The notes beneath the pieces are model-generated. The model did no database searches. It was not told the origin of the DNA and saw only the letters and a program-made list of their open reading frames with translations. This document shows positions 7,853 to 15,436 of a stretch of DNA of 58,577 nucleotides, one piece after another. Position numbers and translations under genes: made by a program. Every line of letters begins with the position of its first letter. Position 1 is the first letter of the stretch. The DNA comes from an uncultured Muribaculaceae bacterium (GTDB taxonomy: Bacteria > Bacteroidota > Bacteroidia > Bacteroidales > Muribaculaceae), in assembly GCA_947629175.1 (NCBI GenBank), contig CANRCT010000019.1, forward strand, positions 1 to 58,577. The letters run 5' to 3'.

Positions 7853-9121
7853 TCATTCGTCGGCGAGGGCGCGGGCCGGTTCGATCTTTGTGGCCTTGTG
7901 GGCGGGGAACCATATGCCGGCTATCACCATCAGGGCCATAAGCAGGGTGGTTGCGGCCACTGTGATTACGAAGCGGCCCGGGGTGATGTAGCCCTGCAGG
8001 CCATACACGGCGTTGAGCTCATAGTGGCACAGAAGCAAGTCGATGAGCACGGCAGGAGGTGTGGCGATGGCGAGCATCAGCAGTCCTTCGCCGATAAGGC
8101 GGCGGAATACCGAGGAGTCGGTCGCGCCGTTGACTTTGCGCATGGCTATCTCAGAAGTGCGCTGCTGTGTGCGGAACCAGAATGTGCCCAGCAGCCCGAG
8201 GAATACGCTTATGAGCATGAACGCCATTACGGCCACATACTTGCGTATGGTGACCATGTTCTCCCTGTCGAATTTGTCCTGTACCTGTGCGTAGGATTTG
8301 ATGCCGGCTATATAGGTGTTGCCCGAGCGGTAGAGCCGCTCGCGGTCGGCGTTGAAGCGGCCTATGAAGTCGCGGTCGGCCTCGGGCCGCACCCTTACAT
8401 TGATCTTGTATTGCGGAGTCACTCCGATGTGGTCGATGTCGATAGGCTCGAAATAGCTGATGAAGGAGCGTGTTTCGATATCGGTGCGTTTCACGGGCTT
8501 GAGCAGGCCTCCTATGGTGAGAGTGACAGCCGTGTCCATGGGATCATAGATGCGGCGGCTCAGGAGTTCCGTGGAGTTGATATGTCCGCGCACTCCTCGG
8601 GAGCCGTAATCGAATTCGGTGACCAGCGGCTTGCCCTGCCGCAGGACCTCCTCCAGCTGCTCGATCGTGAAGCCGTCGGCAGGCCGGTAGCCTACGGTGC
8701 GCGGATGTTCGGGAGAGATCTGTCGGTAGTAGACCGATATCGACGTAGTGTCATCGACGACTTTAAGGCCTGTTCCCCAGAAATTCTGGAAGTAAGGCTC
8801 GGCGCCCTGCGAGAGGCTGACCGATTCCACTTCCGGGCGCTGGCGGATGGCATCGAGTATTACTCGAAGATCGCTGCGGTTGCGCTCCAGCTTTTCTTCG
8901 CCGTAATCGGTGTAGCGCGGACTTTCGGGCGATAGGTGCCCCAGTTCAACCATATATACGTGGGATGCGTCGAATCCTGTAGGCTCAAGCCGCGTGGCCG
9001 TCTGTACGTAGAGATAATCGTTGATATACCACACGATGGCGCTTACTATTATCATCTCCACGATGAGCCATATGTTGGTGCGCCACTCGTTGAGGGTCTG
9101 TCGTAGAAGCTTGCGTTTCAT
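7853..9121 (-). CDS. MacB/FtsX-family ABC permease, second pair, member B
   Basis: A 422-residue permease of the MacB/FtsX type. There is one N-terminal membrane helix (MKRKLLRQTLNEWRTNIWLIVEMIIV), a large extracytoplasmic domain (about residues 45-280), then three C-terminal helices. The first C-terminal helix is followed by RTQQRTSEIAMRKVNGAT, the conserved coupling segment after TM2. It ends in FPAHKATKIEPARALADE. It is a close paralogue of 11144-12433, sharing the N-terminal KLLRQ-LNEW motif and GLLGTFWFRTQQR. One base separates it from the preceding permease. Such proteins are mechanotransmission pumps that act on periplasmic substrates together with an HlyD adaptor and TolC. The substrate here is unknown. 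Confidence 0.85.
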   Translation of the reverse strand: MKRKLLRQTLNEWRTNIWLIVEMIIVSAIVWYINDYLYVQTATRLEPTGFDASHVYMVELGHLSPESPRYTDYGEEKLERNRSDLRVILDAIRQRPEVESVSLSQGAEPYFQNFWGTGLKVVDDTTSISVYYRQISPEHPRTVGYRPADGFTIEQLEEVLRQGKPLVTEFDYGSRGVRGHINSTELLSRRIYDPMDTAVTLTIGGLLKPVKRTDIETRSFISYFEPIDIDHIGVTPQYKINVRVRPEADRDFIGRFNADRERLYRSGNTYIAGIKSYAQVQDKFDRENMVTIRKYVAVMAFMLISVFLGLLGTFWFRTQQRTSEIAMRKVNGATDSSVFRRLIGEGLLMLAIATPPAVLIDLLLCHYELNAVYGLQGYITPGRFVITVAATTLLMALMVIAGIWFPAHKATKIEPARALADE

Positions 9122-9122
9122 G

Positions 9123-10403
9123 TCATTTCTTTTTATTGATGGCCTCCACCGGATTGACGCGGGCAGCGCGAATGGCGGGAATGCCGGTGCTGATAAGGTT
9201 GAGTACGAAGCAGAAGAGCAGTGCGTAGGCTCCGATGGTCCAGTCGAAGAGCGCTCCGGCTGAGAGAGTGGCAGGCATGTTGTAGAAGGTCCAGGATCCT
9301 ACGGAGTATATGGCGTCGAACAGCAGCGCGCCGAAGCCGATGCAGAGCAGCAGGCCGATGATGCCTCCGATGAGTGTTATCACCATGTTCTCGGCAAGAA
9401 TGTCGCCGACGATGCGCATGCGCGTGCACCCGAAGGCTCTGCGCACTCCGATCTCGCTGACTCGGCGCGCCAGACGGCTGCGGGTCATGGAGCTGAGGTT
9501 GATGGCCGGGATGAGCAGCAGTATGCCGAACAGCATCCAGCGAGAGCGGCGCTCCTTGCCGACGTCGGGGAGATGTTCCGGATATGTGTCGGTCTTCTGA
9601 TACTCGTGCCCGTATGGCGCTCCCGCGATGTCGAGTCTGACGCTGTCAGCGGTCAGACGGGTGTTGACTGCGGCCAGACGGCGGTTGACCTCCCGCTTCA
9701 CCGCCTCGGCGCGGCCCGGCTTCGGAAGTATCAGCGCGCGGACTGATCCCATGCCGTATTCCGACCATCCGTCTGGAGCGGGCGGAGTGAGATCGACTGG
9801 TATCCATACCTGGGCATAGGCGATGTCGGTCACGGGCGATACGTCGGCCACCACGCCTGTCACCTGATAAGGCACGTCATTTATCATCAGTGTGCGCCCC
9901 ACGGAGCTCTTCTCGTCGGCCGAGAAGGCCTGACGTGCCACAGATGAGGTGATCACGGCCTTGCGGAGCCGGGAGTCAACGTCGGCGCGCGTGAACGGCT
10001 TCCCTGCCATGAAGTTGAAGTCCATTATGCGGAAGAATCCGTCGTCGGCCTCTTTGACGTCGGCCGTGAACGTCGGGCTCCCTTCGGCATTGACGAGCAT
10101 TTCATCGGGCGAGAGCGAATAGATGCTCGCGATCTCTGCGTCAGTCAGACAGTCGGTCAGCTCCACAGCCATGGAGGTCGACATGTCGGAGCAGCCCCAG
10201 TATGAGTCGCTGCCGGCCGGATAGATGACGGCGCGTCCGAGATAGAGCGTGCGGTCGCGCTGTGTCTCCGGAGCGAGGTTGATCACCTCGACCTGATGTA
10301 GCATCACCACCACCATGATCAGGAACATCGCCAGAGCCGTGCCGATTATCGTGACTGCCGATATGACAGGCTGCGATTTCAGTTCATACCATATCTGTTT
10401 CAT
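9123..10403 (-). CDS. MacB/FtsX-family ABC permease, second pair, member A
   Basis: A 426-residue permease. The N-terminal helix starts in MKQIWYELKSQPVISAVTII, a periplasmic core follows, then three C-terminal helices. RLARRVSEIGVRRAFGCTR forms the cytoplasmic coupling segment, and the last helix is LLFCFVLNLISTGIPAIRAARVNPVEAI. It is paralogous to the permease at 12430-13707 (shared YELKS-PV and TGTALA-FLIM). It follows the ATPase gene by 25 bases and the next permease by one. The A/B order matches the first pair, so the operon carries a duplicated A-B permease unit around one ATPase. The intact C-terminus here shows what the frameshifted paralogue should look like. Confidence 0.85.
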   Translation of the reverse strand: MKQIWYELKSQPVISAVTIIGTALAMFLIMVVVMLHQVEVINLAPETQRDRTLYLGRAVIYPAGSDSYWGCSDMSTSMAVELTDCLTDAEIASIYSLSPDEMLVNAEGSPTFTADVKEADDGFFRIMDFNFMAGKPFTRADVDSRLRKAVITSSVARQAFSADEKSSVGRTLMINDVPYQVTGVVADVSPVTDIAYAQVWIPVDLTPPAPDGWSEYGMGSVRALILPKPGRAEAVKREVNRRLAAVNTRLTADSVRLDIAGAPYGHEYQKTDTYPEHLPDVGKERRSRWMLFGILLLIPAINLSSMTRSRLARRVSEIGVRRAFGCTRMRIVGDILAENMVITLIGGIIGLLLCIGFGALLFDAIYSVGSWTFYNMPATLSAGALFDWTIGAYALLFCFVLNLISTGIPAIRAARVNPVEAINKKK

Positions 10404-10428
10404 GTGTGTCAGGGTCTGTTGTGTCGGT

Positions 10429-11100
10429 TCAGATCTGGTGGCCGTCGAAGAATCGCACGATGCGGTCGGTCTGGCGCGCCTGATCCTCGTTGTGGGTCAC
10501 CATGACGATGGTGCGTCCGTCCTCCTTGTTGAGACGGTGGAGTATTTCCATCACTTCGGCGCCCATCTTGGAGTCGAGGTTGCCGGTGGGTTCGTCGGCG
10601 AGAATTATCTCCGGATTGCCCACGATGGCGCGGGCCACGGCCACGCGCTGGCACTGTCCGCCCGAAAGCTGCGCGGGCATGTGATGCAGACGGTGGGAGA
10701 GTCCCACGCGGTCGAGCACCTCGCGCACCAGGCGCTTGCGGTCTTTTTCGCCGATGCCGCTGCGGTAGATCAGCGGGAGCTCCACATTGTCCATCACGTT
10801 GAGCGATGGTATCAGGTGGAAGCTCTGGAACACGAAGCCCAGATTGTGGTTGCGGAATGCGGCGAGCTCGCTGTCTTTCATCTTGCCGGTCGGGGTCTCG
10901 CAGAGGGTGACGGTGCCGGAGGTGGGGCTGTCGAGCAGTCCGATGATGTTGAGCAGCGTGGACTTGCCGCATCCCGAGGGGCCCATGATGGATATGAACT
11001 CGCCTTTCTCCACTTCGAGGTTGACGTTTTCGAGGGCTACTGTCTCTATTTCGTTGGTGCGGTAGATCTTGCTGATGTTCTGAAGATTGATGATTGCCAT
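10429..11100 (-). CDS. ABC transporter ATP-binding protein (MacB/LolD type)
   Basis: A 223-residue stand-alone nucleotide-binding subunit. It has Walker [13 protein letters not shown] (about residue 40), a Q-loop near [15 protein letters not shown], signature [14 protein letters not shown], Walker [14 protein letters not shown] and the H-loop MVTHNE. The length and the [19 protein letters not shown] stretch fit the MacB/LolD subfamily that pairs with FtsX-like permeases. It is the only ATPase in the seven-gene operon and lies between two permease pairs, so it probably energises both. It begins 43 bases after the upstream permease. No regulatory domain is visible. Confidence 0.92.
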   Translation of the reverse strand: MAIINLQNISKIYRTNEIETVALENVNLEVEKGEFISIMGPSGCGKSTLLNIIGLLDSPTSGTVTLCETPTGKMKDSELAAFRNHNLGFVFQSFHLIPSLNVMDNVELPLIYRSGIGEKDRKRLVREVLDRVGLSHRLHHMPAQLSGGQCQRVAVARAIVGNPEIILADEPTGNLDSKMGAEVMEILHRLNKEDGRTIVMVTHNEDQARQTDRIVRFFDGHQI

Positions 11101-11143
11101 AGCTGTATGTTTTTTGAGTTTTTTTGTCGGTTGATGATTTATG

Positions 11144-12433
11144 TCAGTTGTCGATGGAGAGGGCTTCGGCCGGCTCTATGCGCATTGCGCGGCGCGCCGG
11201 GAACCATATGCCTGCCATCACCATCAGGGCCATAAGCGCGAAGGCTGCTCCGGCGCAGATGATGATGCGCAGCGCGGAGGAATGCGGCTCATCGAAATAT
11301 GTGGCGATGTCGTAGTGGAGCAGCAGGAAGTCGATGATGATTGCGGCGGGAGTCACGAGTGCGAGCAGCAGCAGGCCCTCGCCTATGAGCCGCCTGAATA
11401 TGCCCAGGCGTGTGGCGCCGTTGACGCGGCGTATGGCGATCTCGTTGACCCGCTGCTGCGTGCGGAACCAGAAGGTGCCCAGCAGTCCGAGGAATATGTT
11501 GATCATCAGGAATCCCATGCCTACCGAGTAGTTGCGTATCGTGGTTGTCTCCGCGCGCTGGAAATTGCGGCGTATGTCGTCGATCGAGCTGACGTTGGTC
11601 AGCAGATAGTTGCCTACGTGCAGGTAGTCCTGGGCCATCGACATGAGTTTGCCGGAGAAATCGCGGTCATGCTCCGGACGGACGCGGACGGTCAGCTCGT
11701 TGTAGTACCAGGCCATCGCCTCAGGCCCGTGGAAACCGTCGCGGCATACATCCTGCAGGGCGAATGAGCTCCATAGCTGGAAATCGGAGTAGCGTGCGGG
11801 CACAACCACGGCACCGGTGTTTACATCGGGGTGCTCGCCGTTGACCTTGTAGTCGGTGTAGAAGATTTTCTTTCCCGAGGCGATGATGTCGCTCGTAGAA
11901 GGGAGCGGCTCCCGCGAATACTGATTGAAAAAGTTGTCGGATATAAGCATCTTTCCCTCCTCCATCTGCTGGCGGAGCTGCTGGGGCGTCTCGCCGTTGA
12001 CGCCGCGGTAGCGGTAGATGACCGGGAAGTCGGGCGTGGCGAATCGGCGCAGGGCGTTGCCGTTGATGCTGTCGTAGCCGAGCGTGATTCCCGAGTTGGA
12101 GCCGTTGAAGGGGCGTGAGTTCTGCGAGTAGGCCGCGGCCTCGATCTCGGGCATCTGCTTGAGGCGCCGGAGTATCTCATGACGCGCTTCTGCGCGGGCC
12201 GAGTCGTTGGCATACTCGGGGCGGAAATCAGGACTCTTGTCGGTGATCTCATACATGGTCAGGTCGTAGCAGTGGTCGTATTCGAAGCCGAGAGGCGCGC
12301 AGTAGGTGCGCAGGCTCGCGTAGTAATAGTCGCATATATACCACAGCACTACGCTGACCACGAGGAATTCCAGGGCGAGCCACACGTTGGTGTGCCACTC
12401 GTTGAGTATCTGTCGGAGAAGTTTCTTTTTCAT
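11144..12433 (-). CDS. MacB/FtsX-family ABC permease, first pair, member B
   Basis: A 429-residue permease with the N-terminal helix MKKKLLRQILNEWHTNVWLALEFLVV, an extracytoplasmic domain rich in Tyr and Arg (about residues 45-285), and three C-terminal helices. RTQQRVNEIAIRRVNGATR is the coupling segment after TM2, and the end reads WFPARRAMRIEPAEALS. It is paralogous to 7853-9121. Its ATG overlaps the annotated end of the preceding permease (12430). If the frameshift in that gene is corrected, the stop falls at 12438 and the two genes are separated by four bases. In either case translation is probably coupled. Confidence 0.85.
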   Translation of the reverse strand: MKKKLLRQILNEWHTNVWLALEFLVVSVVLWYICDYYYASLRTYCAPLGFEYDHCYDLTMYEITDKSPDFRPEYANDSARAEARHEILRRLKQMPEIEAAAYSQNSRPFNGSNSGITLGYDSINGNALRRFATPDFPVIYRYRGVNGETPQQLRQQMEEGKMLISDNFFNQYSREPLPSTSDIIASGKKIFYTDYKVNGEHPDVNTGAVVVPARYSDFQLWSSFALQDVCRDGFHGPEAMAWYYNELTVRVRPEHDRDFSGKLMSMAQDYLHVGNYLLTNVSSIDDIRRNFQRAETTTIRNYSVGMGFLMINIFLGLLGTFWFRTQQRVNEIAIRRVNGATRLGIFRRLIGEGLLLLALVTPAAIIIDFLLLHYDIATYFDEPHSSALRIIICAGAAFALMALMVMAGIWFPARRAMRIEPAEALSIDN

Positions 12434-13707
12434 GACGTCAGAGTGAATTTACGATGTTGGACCGCGAGGCGCGCCATGCGGGCACTCCTGTGCAGAGCAG
12501 ATTGAGGATGAAGCAGAAGAGCATTGCCATGCCGAGCGTCGACCAGTGGAAAAGCATGGGTCAGCGACGCCGTGGTGGGTGCGCTCGTGGCGCTGATGCC
12601 CTGATTGAAGAGCGACGGGGCGAACAGCAGCGCGAACACCATCGACAGTCCGAATCCTATCATGCCTGCGATCAGGGTCATGGTCAGGTTTTCCATGAGC
12701 AGCGATGCGAGGCTGCGGCTGGCGCCGTATGAACGGCGCACGGCGATCTCCGACATGCGGCGCTTCACGCGGCTCTGGGTCATGGAGCTGAGGTTGATGG
12801 CGGGCACGATGAGCAGTATCAGATAGACGATCAGCCGCGACCGGCGAGCCTGTTTCAGATCAGGCTCGACGTTGGCCCATTTGCCGACGGCGTCCTTCTC
12901 CGTCGTATACGGGCGGTTGCGCCAGATGTACTGGAATCCGTCGCCGGCTTTCAATTGGGTGTTTACATCGGCTTTGATCTTGTCGAGTTCGGCAAGTATC
13001 GCCGGAAAGTCGTTTTCGTCGCGGGCGAGTATGGTTGACGACAGCATGCCCATATAGCCGTTGTTCCAGGTATCGTTGAGGATTTCTGTCGACGTCAGCG
13101 GTATCCATATGTCGGCGTAGGCATGGTCGGCGAGCGGCGACACGTCCCTGACTATGCCGATTATCTTATAGGGAGCCATGTCGAGCAGAAACTCGCGTCC
13201 CACTGTCTCTTCGCCGGCCGAGCCGAAGAGCTGACGCGCCATGTTCTCGGTTACGACAGCCAAAGGGCGCCCGCTGTCGAACTGGGCTTCGTCGAAAGGT
13301 TTGCCTGAAGTGAACTGCAGGTCGAACACGTTGAAAAAACGATGGTCGGTGCCGAGCACGTCGGCCTTTACGGGAGTCTTGTCGCGAAGGGCTGCCGAAT
13401 GTGTGGTCGGGCTGCTTGCATAGACGGTGACGGTTTCGGCCGACTCAAGCGGCAGAATGATGTTTTTGAAAGCCCAGTAGCTCATCGGGCCGTTGGATGA
13501 GCCGTCGCCCCAGTCGGGGTGGGTGATCGACATCATGCCCCAGTGGAGCATGCGGTCGCGGTTGCTCTCGGGAGGATAGGGAGCTGTCTTCACCTCCTGC
13601 ATCATCACCACGGTCATGATGAGGAATATGGCGAGCGCGGTTCCGGTGATGGTCACCCACGTGACCACCGGCTCGCTCTTGAGCTCATAGATAAATTGCT
13701 TGAACAT
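12430..13707 (-). CDS. MacB/FtsX-family ABC permease, first pair, member A, frameshifted near the C-terminus
   Basis: A 425-residue reading frame, paralogous to 9123-10403. It starts MFKQFIYELKSEPVVTWVTI, has a periplasmic core, and the coupling segment RRMSEIAVRRSYGASR. After residue ~380 the frame turns into a hydrophilic, Arg/His-rich tail (RHGNALLLHPQSALHRSARM), which is not a membrane helix. Dropping one C from the CCC triplet (GGG at 12558-12560 on the + strand) restores MLFHWSTLGMAMLFCFILNL followed by LCTGVPAWRASRSN. That is the expected last helix, and the stop falls at 12438. The gene is thus either inactivated at its last helix or carries a sequencing error. It starts 19 bases after the adaptor gene. 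Confidence 0.8.
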   Translation of the reverse strand: MFKQFIYELKSEPVVTWVTITGTALAIFLIMTVVMMQEVKTAPYPPESNRDRMLHWGMMSITHPDWGDGSSNGPMSYWAFKNIILPLESAETVTVYASSPTTHSAALRDKTPVKADVLGTDHRFFNVFDLQFTSGKPFDEAQFDSGRPLAVVTENMARQLFGSAGEETVGREFLLDMAPYKIIGIVRDVSPLADHAYADIWIPLTSTEILNDTWNNGYMGMLSSTILARDENDFPAILAELDKIKADVNTQLKAGDGFQYIWRNRPYTTEKDAVGKWANVEPDLKQARRSRLIVYLILLIVPAINLSSMTQSRVKRRMSEIAVRRSYGASRSLASLLMENLTMTLIAGMIGFGLSMVFALLFAPSLFNQGISATSAPTTASLTHAFPLVDARHGNALLLHPQSALHRSARMARLAVQHRKFTLTS

Positions 13708-13726
13708 TTCAGATTGATTTATATGA

Positions 13727-14983
13727 TTATCTCACGGTTTTAAGTTTCAGACGTTGGGATTTGGCGAAATCGCTCATGTCGCTGACCACCACGCGGTCGC
13801 CCTTGCGCAGGCCGCTGACCACCTCGACGTATTCATAGTTGGAGTCGCCGAGTTTCACCTGGCGCTTTTCGAGCTCGCCCTCGGAGGTCTCCACGAAAAG
13901 GTCATACAGTCCGGGGCCTTTGAAATAGGAGCCGTTGGCGATGCGCGTCACCTCGTCCTTGATGTCGCACATCACGTAGACGTCGGTGCGCAGTCCGGAG
14001 CGCAGGCGCTGATTGTCGTCGTCGTCGAGCATTATGGTGAAGGATATCACGCCGTTTTTCGAAAGGGGAGTGACGCTGCTCACGTGGCCGTCGAGCTGCG
14101 TCTTGCCCAGTCGCACCTTGGCGTGCGCTCCCGGGCTGACTCGGTCGCCGTAGGAGTCGGCGATCTCGGCGTCGATCTTGAAATGGCTCAGATCGGAGAT
14201 GATGGCCACTTTCTCGCCCTGGCCTATCTGCTGGCCGATGTTGTTGTTGATGAATGTGAGCGTGGCGGCGCGGGGGGCGCGTATGCGGGCGTCGTCGAGC
14301 GTGCGGATCTTCTCGGCATAGTTTTTCTCGAATATGTCTATGTCGATCTGCTTCATCTGCAGCTCGGCGTCCTTCACCTGGCGGTCGTTGACAAGCTGCT
14401 GGCGGAGCTGCTCGAGCTCAAGCACTCCGGTGCGGTAGGCAAGCTCGGCCTCGCGCACTTTCTCTCCCGTGCCCGATCCGATGGAGTCGAGGCGACGCTC
14501 GTTGATCACCTCCACGCGCTTGCGGTTGACATCCATCTCCTTCACTTTGAGCTGCATCTCAAGCGATGAGAGATAGGTATGGTTGGCCAGGCGCTGCTGC
14601 TCGAGCGAATATGCCATGCGCCGGCGCTCGTCGTTGAGCTTGTCGACCTCTGTCTGCGCCGACTGCAGGTCGAGCAGCAGCAGGGGAGTGCCGGCTGCCA
14701 CGCTGTCGCCCTCGGTGCTGTAAACCTCCACGATCTTTGTGGCGATTGGGGAGTTGATGATCTCTTCGAATGCGGGCACTACTCGGCCCGAGGCGTTGAC
14801 CGACGTCTCGATGGTGCCTACGTCGGCTGTGGAGAAGTTGAGATCGGCTTCATTGACGCTGCGGCGCATCATCGACAGAAGCACTCCTGTCACCACTATC
14901 ACACCAAGGGCTATCGCGCCCCATTTGATGATGACACGTTGGCGTTCGCGGCGCAATACGTCTTTAGGTATTTCTCTGTCCAT
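13727..14983 (-). CDS. HlyD-family membrane-fusion protein (periplasmic adaptor)
   Basis: A 418-residue adaptor. I choose the ATG at 14981-14983 (MDREIPKDVLRRERQR) over a longer frame from 15025, because the longer form adds a Tyr/Asn-rich stretch and would overlap the sigma-54 promoter. A single helix WGAIALGVIVVTGVLL (about residues 20-40) is followed by a lipoyl-type half motif (NASGRVVPAFEEIINSPIATKIVEV), a long coiled-coil hairpin rich in Glu, Arg and Leu (about residues 100-220), the second lipoyl half (RIRAPRAATLTFI), and a beta-barrel domain near GAHAKVRLGKTQLDG. It bridges the inner-membrane permeases and the TolC duct. As first gene of the operon it sits ~27 bases behind the predicted transcription start. 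Confidence 0.9.
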   Translation of the reverse strand: MDREIPKDVLRRERQRVIIKWGAIALGVIVVTGVLLSMMRRSVNEADLNFSTADVGTIETSVNASGRVVPAFEEIINSPIATKIVEVYSTEGDSVAAGTPLLLLDLQSAQTEVDKLNDERRRMAYSLEQQRLANHTYLSSLEMQLKVKEMDVNRKRVEVINERRLDSIGSGTGEKVREAELAYRTGVLELEQLRQQLVNDRQVKDAELQMKQIDIDIFEKNYAEKIRTLDDARIRAPRAATLTFINNNIGQQIGQGEKVAIISDLSHFKIDAEIADSYGDRVSPGAHAKVRLGKTQLDGHVSSVTPLSKNGVISFTIMLDDDDNQRLRSGLRTDVYVMCDIKDEVTRIANGSYFKGPGLYDLFVETSEGELEKRQVKLGDSNYEYVEVVSGLRKGDRVVVSDMSDFAKSQRLKLKTVR

Positions 14984-15020
14984 ATATAAATTGCTGTTGT
15001 AATAATACGTATTTATATAT

Positions 15021-15036
15021 GCCAAAACCGTGCCAG
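15021..15036 (-). promoter_or_regulatory. Sigma-54 (-24/-12) promoter of the efflux operon
   Basis: On the - strand the sequence reads CTGGCACGGTTTTGGC: TGGCAC, five bases, then TGGC. This keeps the GG at -24 and GC at -12 with the exact spacing of the consensus TGGCAC-N5-TTGC, with one mismatch. It lies ~37 bases upstream of the adaptor start codon, so the predicted transcript has a short leader. A sigma-54 promoter requires an AAA+ enhancer-binding activator. None is encoded in this window. Confidence 0.75.
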
Positions 15037-15077
15037 AAATACAACTGTCTGAACTATAATAATATATGATTTTAAGA

Positions 15078-15116
15078 GTGTCCGATATCGGACACCTGTC
15101 CGCCCGAAAACGGACA
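15078..15116. promoter_or_regulatory. Palindromic upstream activator sites (TGTCCG-n-CGGACA) for a sigma-54 regulator
   Basis: Two inverted pairs lie head to tail. The first is the perfect 18-bp palindrome GTGTCCGATATCGGACAC at 15078-15095. The second is TGTCCG at 15097-15102 with CGGACA at 15111-15116. They are centred ~50-70 bases upstream of the -24 element, where NtrC-family regulators usually bind as dimers and loop to the promoter. A response-regulator activator is the obvious candidate by family knowledge, but it is not in this window. Confidence 0.65.
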
Positions 15117-15227
15117 CCCGTACACTTTTCAGCTCTGCTCCTCCCCTATTAGGGCGCTGAATGCGTATTGACGATAAAATTGGTTTTCTTTATTCCCGCA
15201 CGCGTGATGGCGCAGGAGCGACGGTAT

Positions 15228-15255
15228 AAAAAAAGAGATGTCTCCCGACATCTCT
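15228..15255 (-). terminator. Intrinsic terminator with T-tract
   Basis: AGAGATGTC at 15234-15242 pairs with GACATCTCT at 15247-15255 around a TCCC loop. Read on the - strand it is followed by TTTTTTTAT. It lies ~180 bases downstream of the C1 peptidase stop and upstream of the sigma-54 control region, so it separates the two - strand operons. Confidence 0.75.
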
Positions 15256-15311
15256 CTTCCTTTAAACCTTTATCTTAATCTAATACTATGAAAAACACAC
15301 GCACAAAAGTA
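15228..15311 (-). ncRNA. Candidate small RNA with its own -7 box and terminator
   Basis: On the - strand TACTTTTG (15304-15311, matching TAnnTTTG) lies ~50 bases before a hairpin (15234-15255) that ends in a run of seven T. A transcript from about 15297 to 15228 would be ~70 nt: an AT-rich single-stranded 5' part followed by an intrinsic terminator. No -33 TTTG is visible at the usual distance. The layout resembles short Bacteroidetes sRNAs, but I cannot check conservation. The same hairpin could simply end the peptidase transcript coming from 15437. Confidence 0.35.
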
Positions 15312-15436
15312 GCAACAAAAACTGATACACGACGCATTCTTTAGTCGTCTTTAACACAATTTTAACTAAAATTCGGGTGTTAGTCTGACATTATGCAACC
15401 AATCAGCCGAAGTCACTACGTTTTGCGGCCGCAGAT

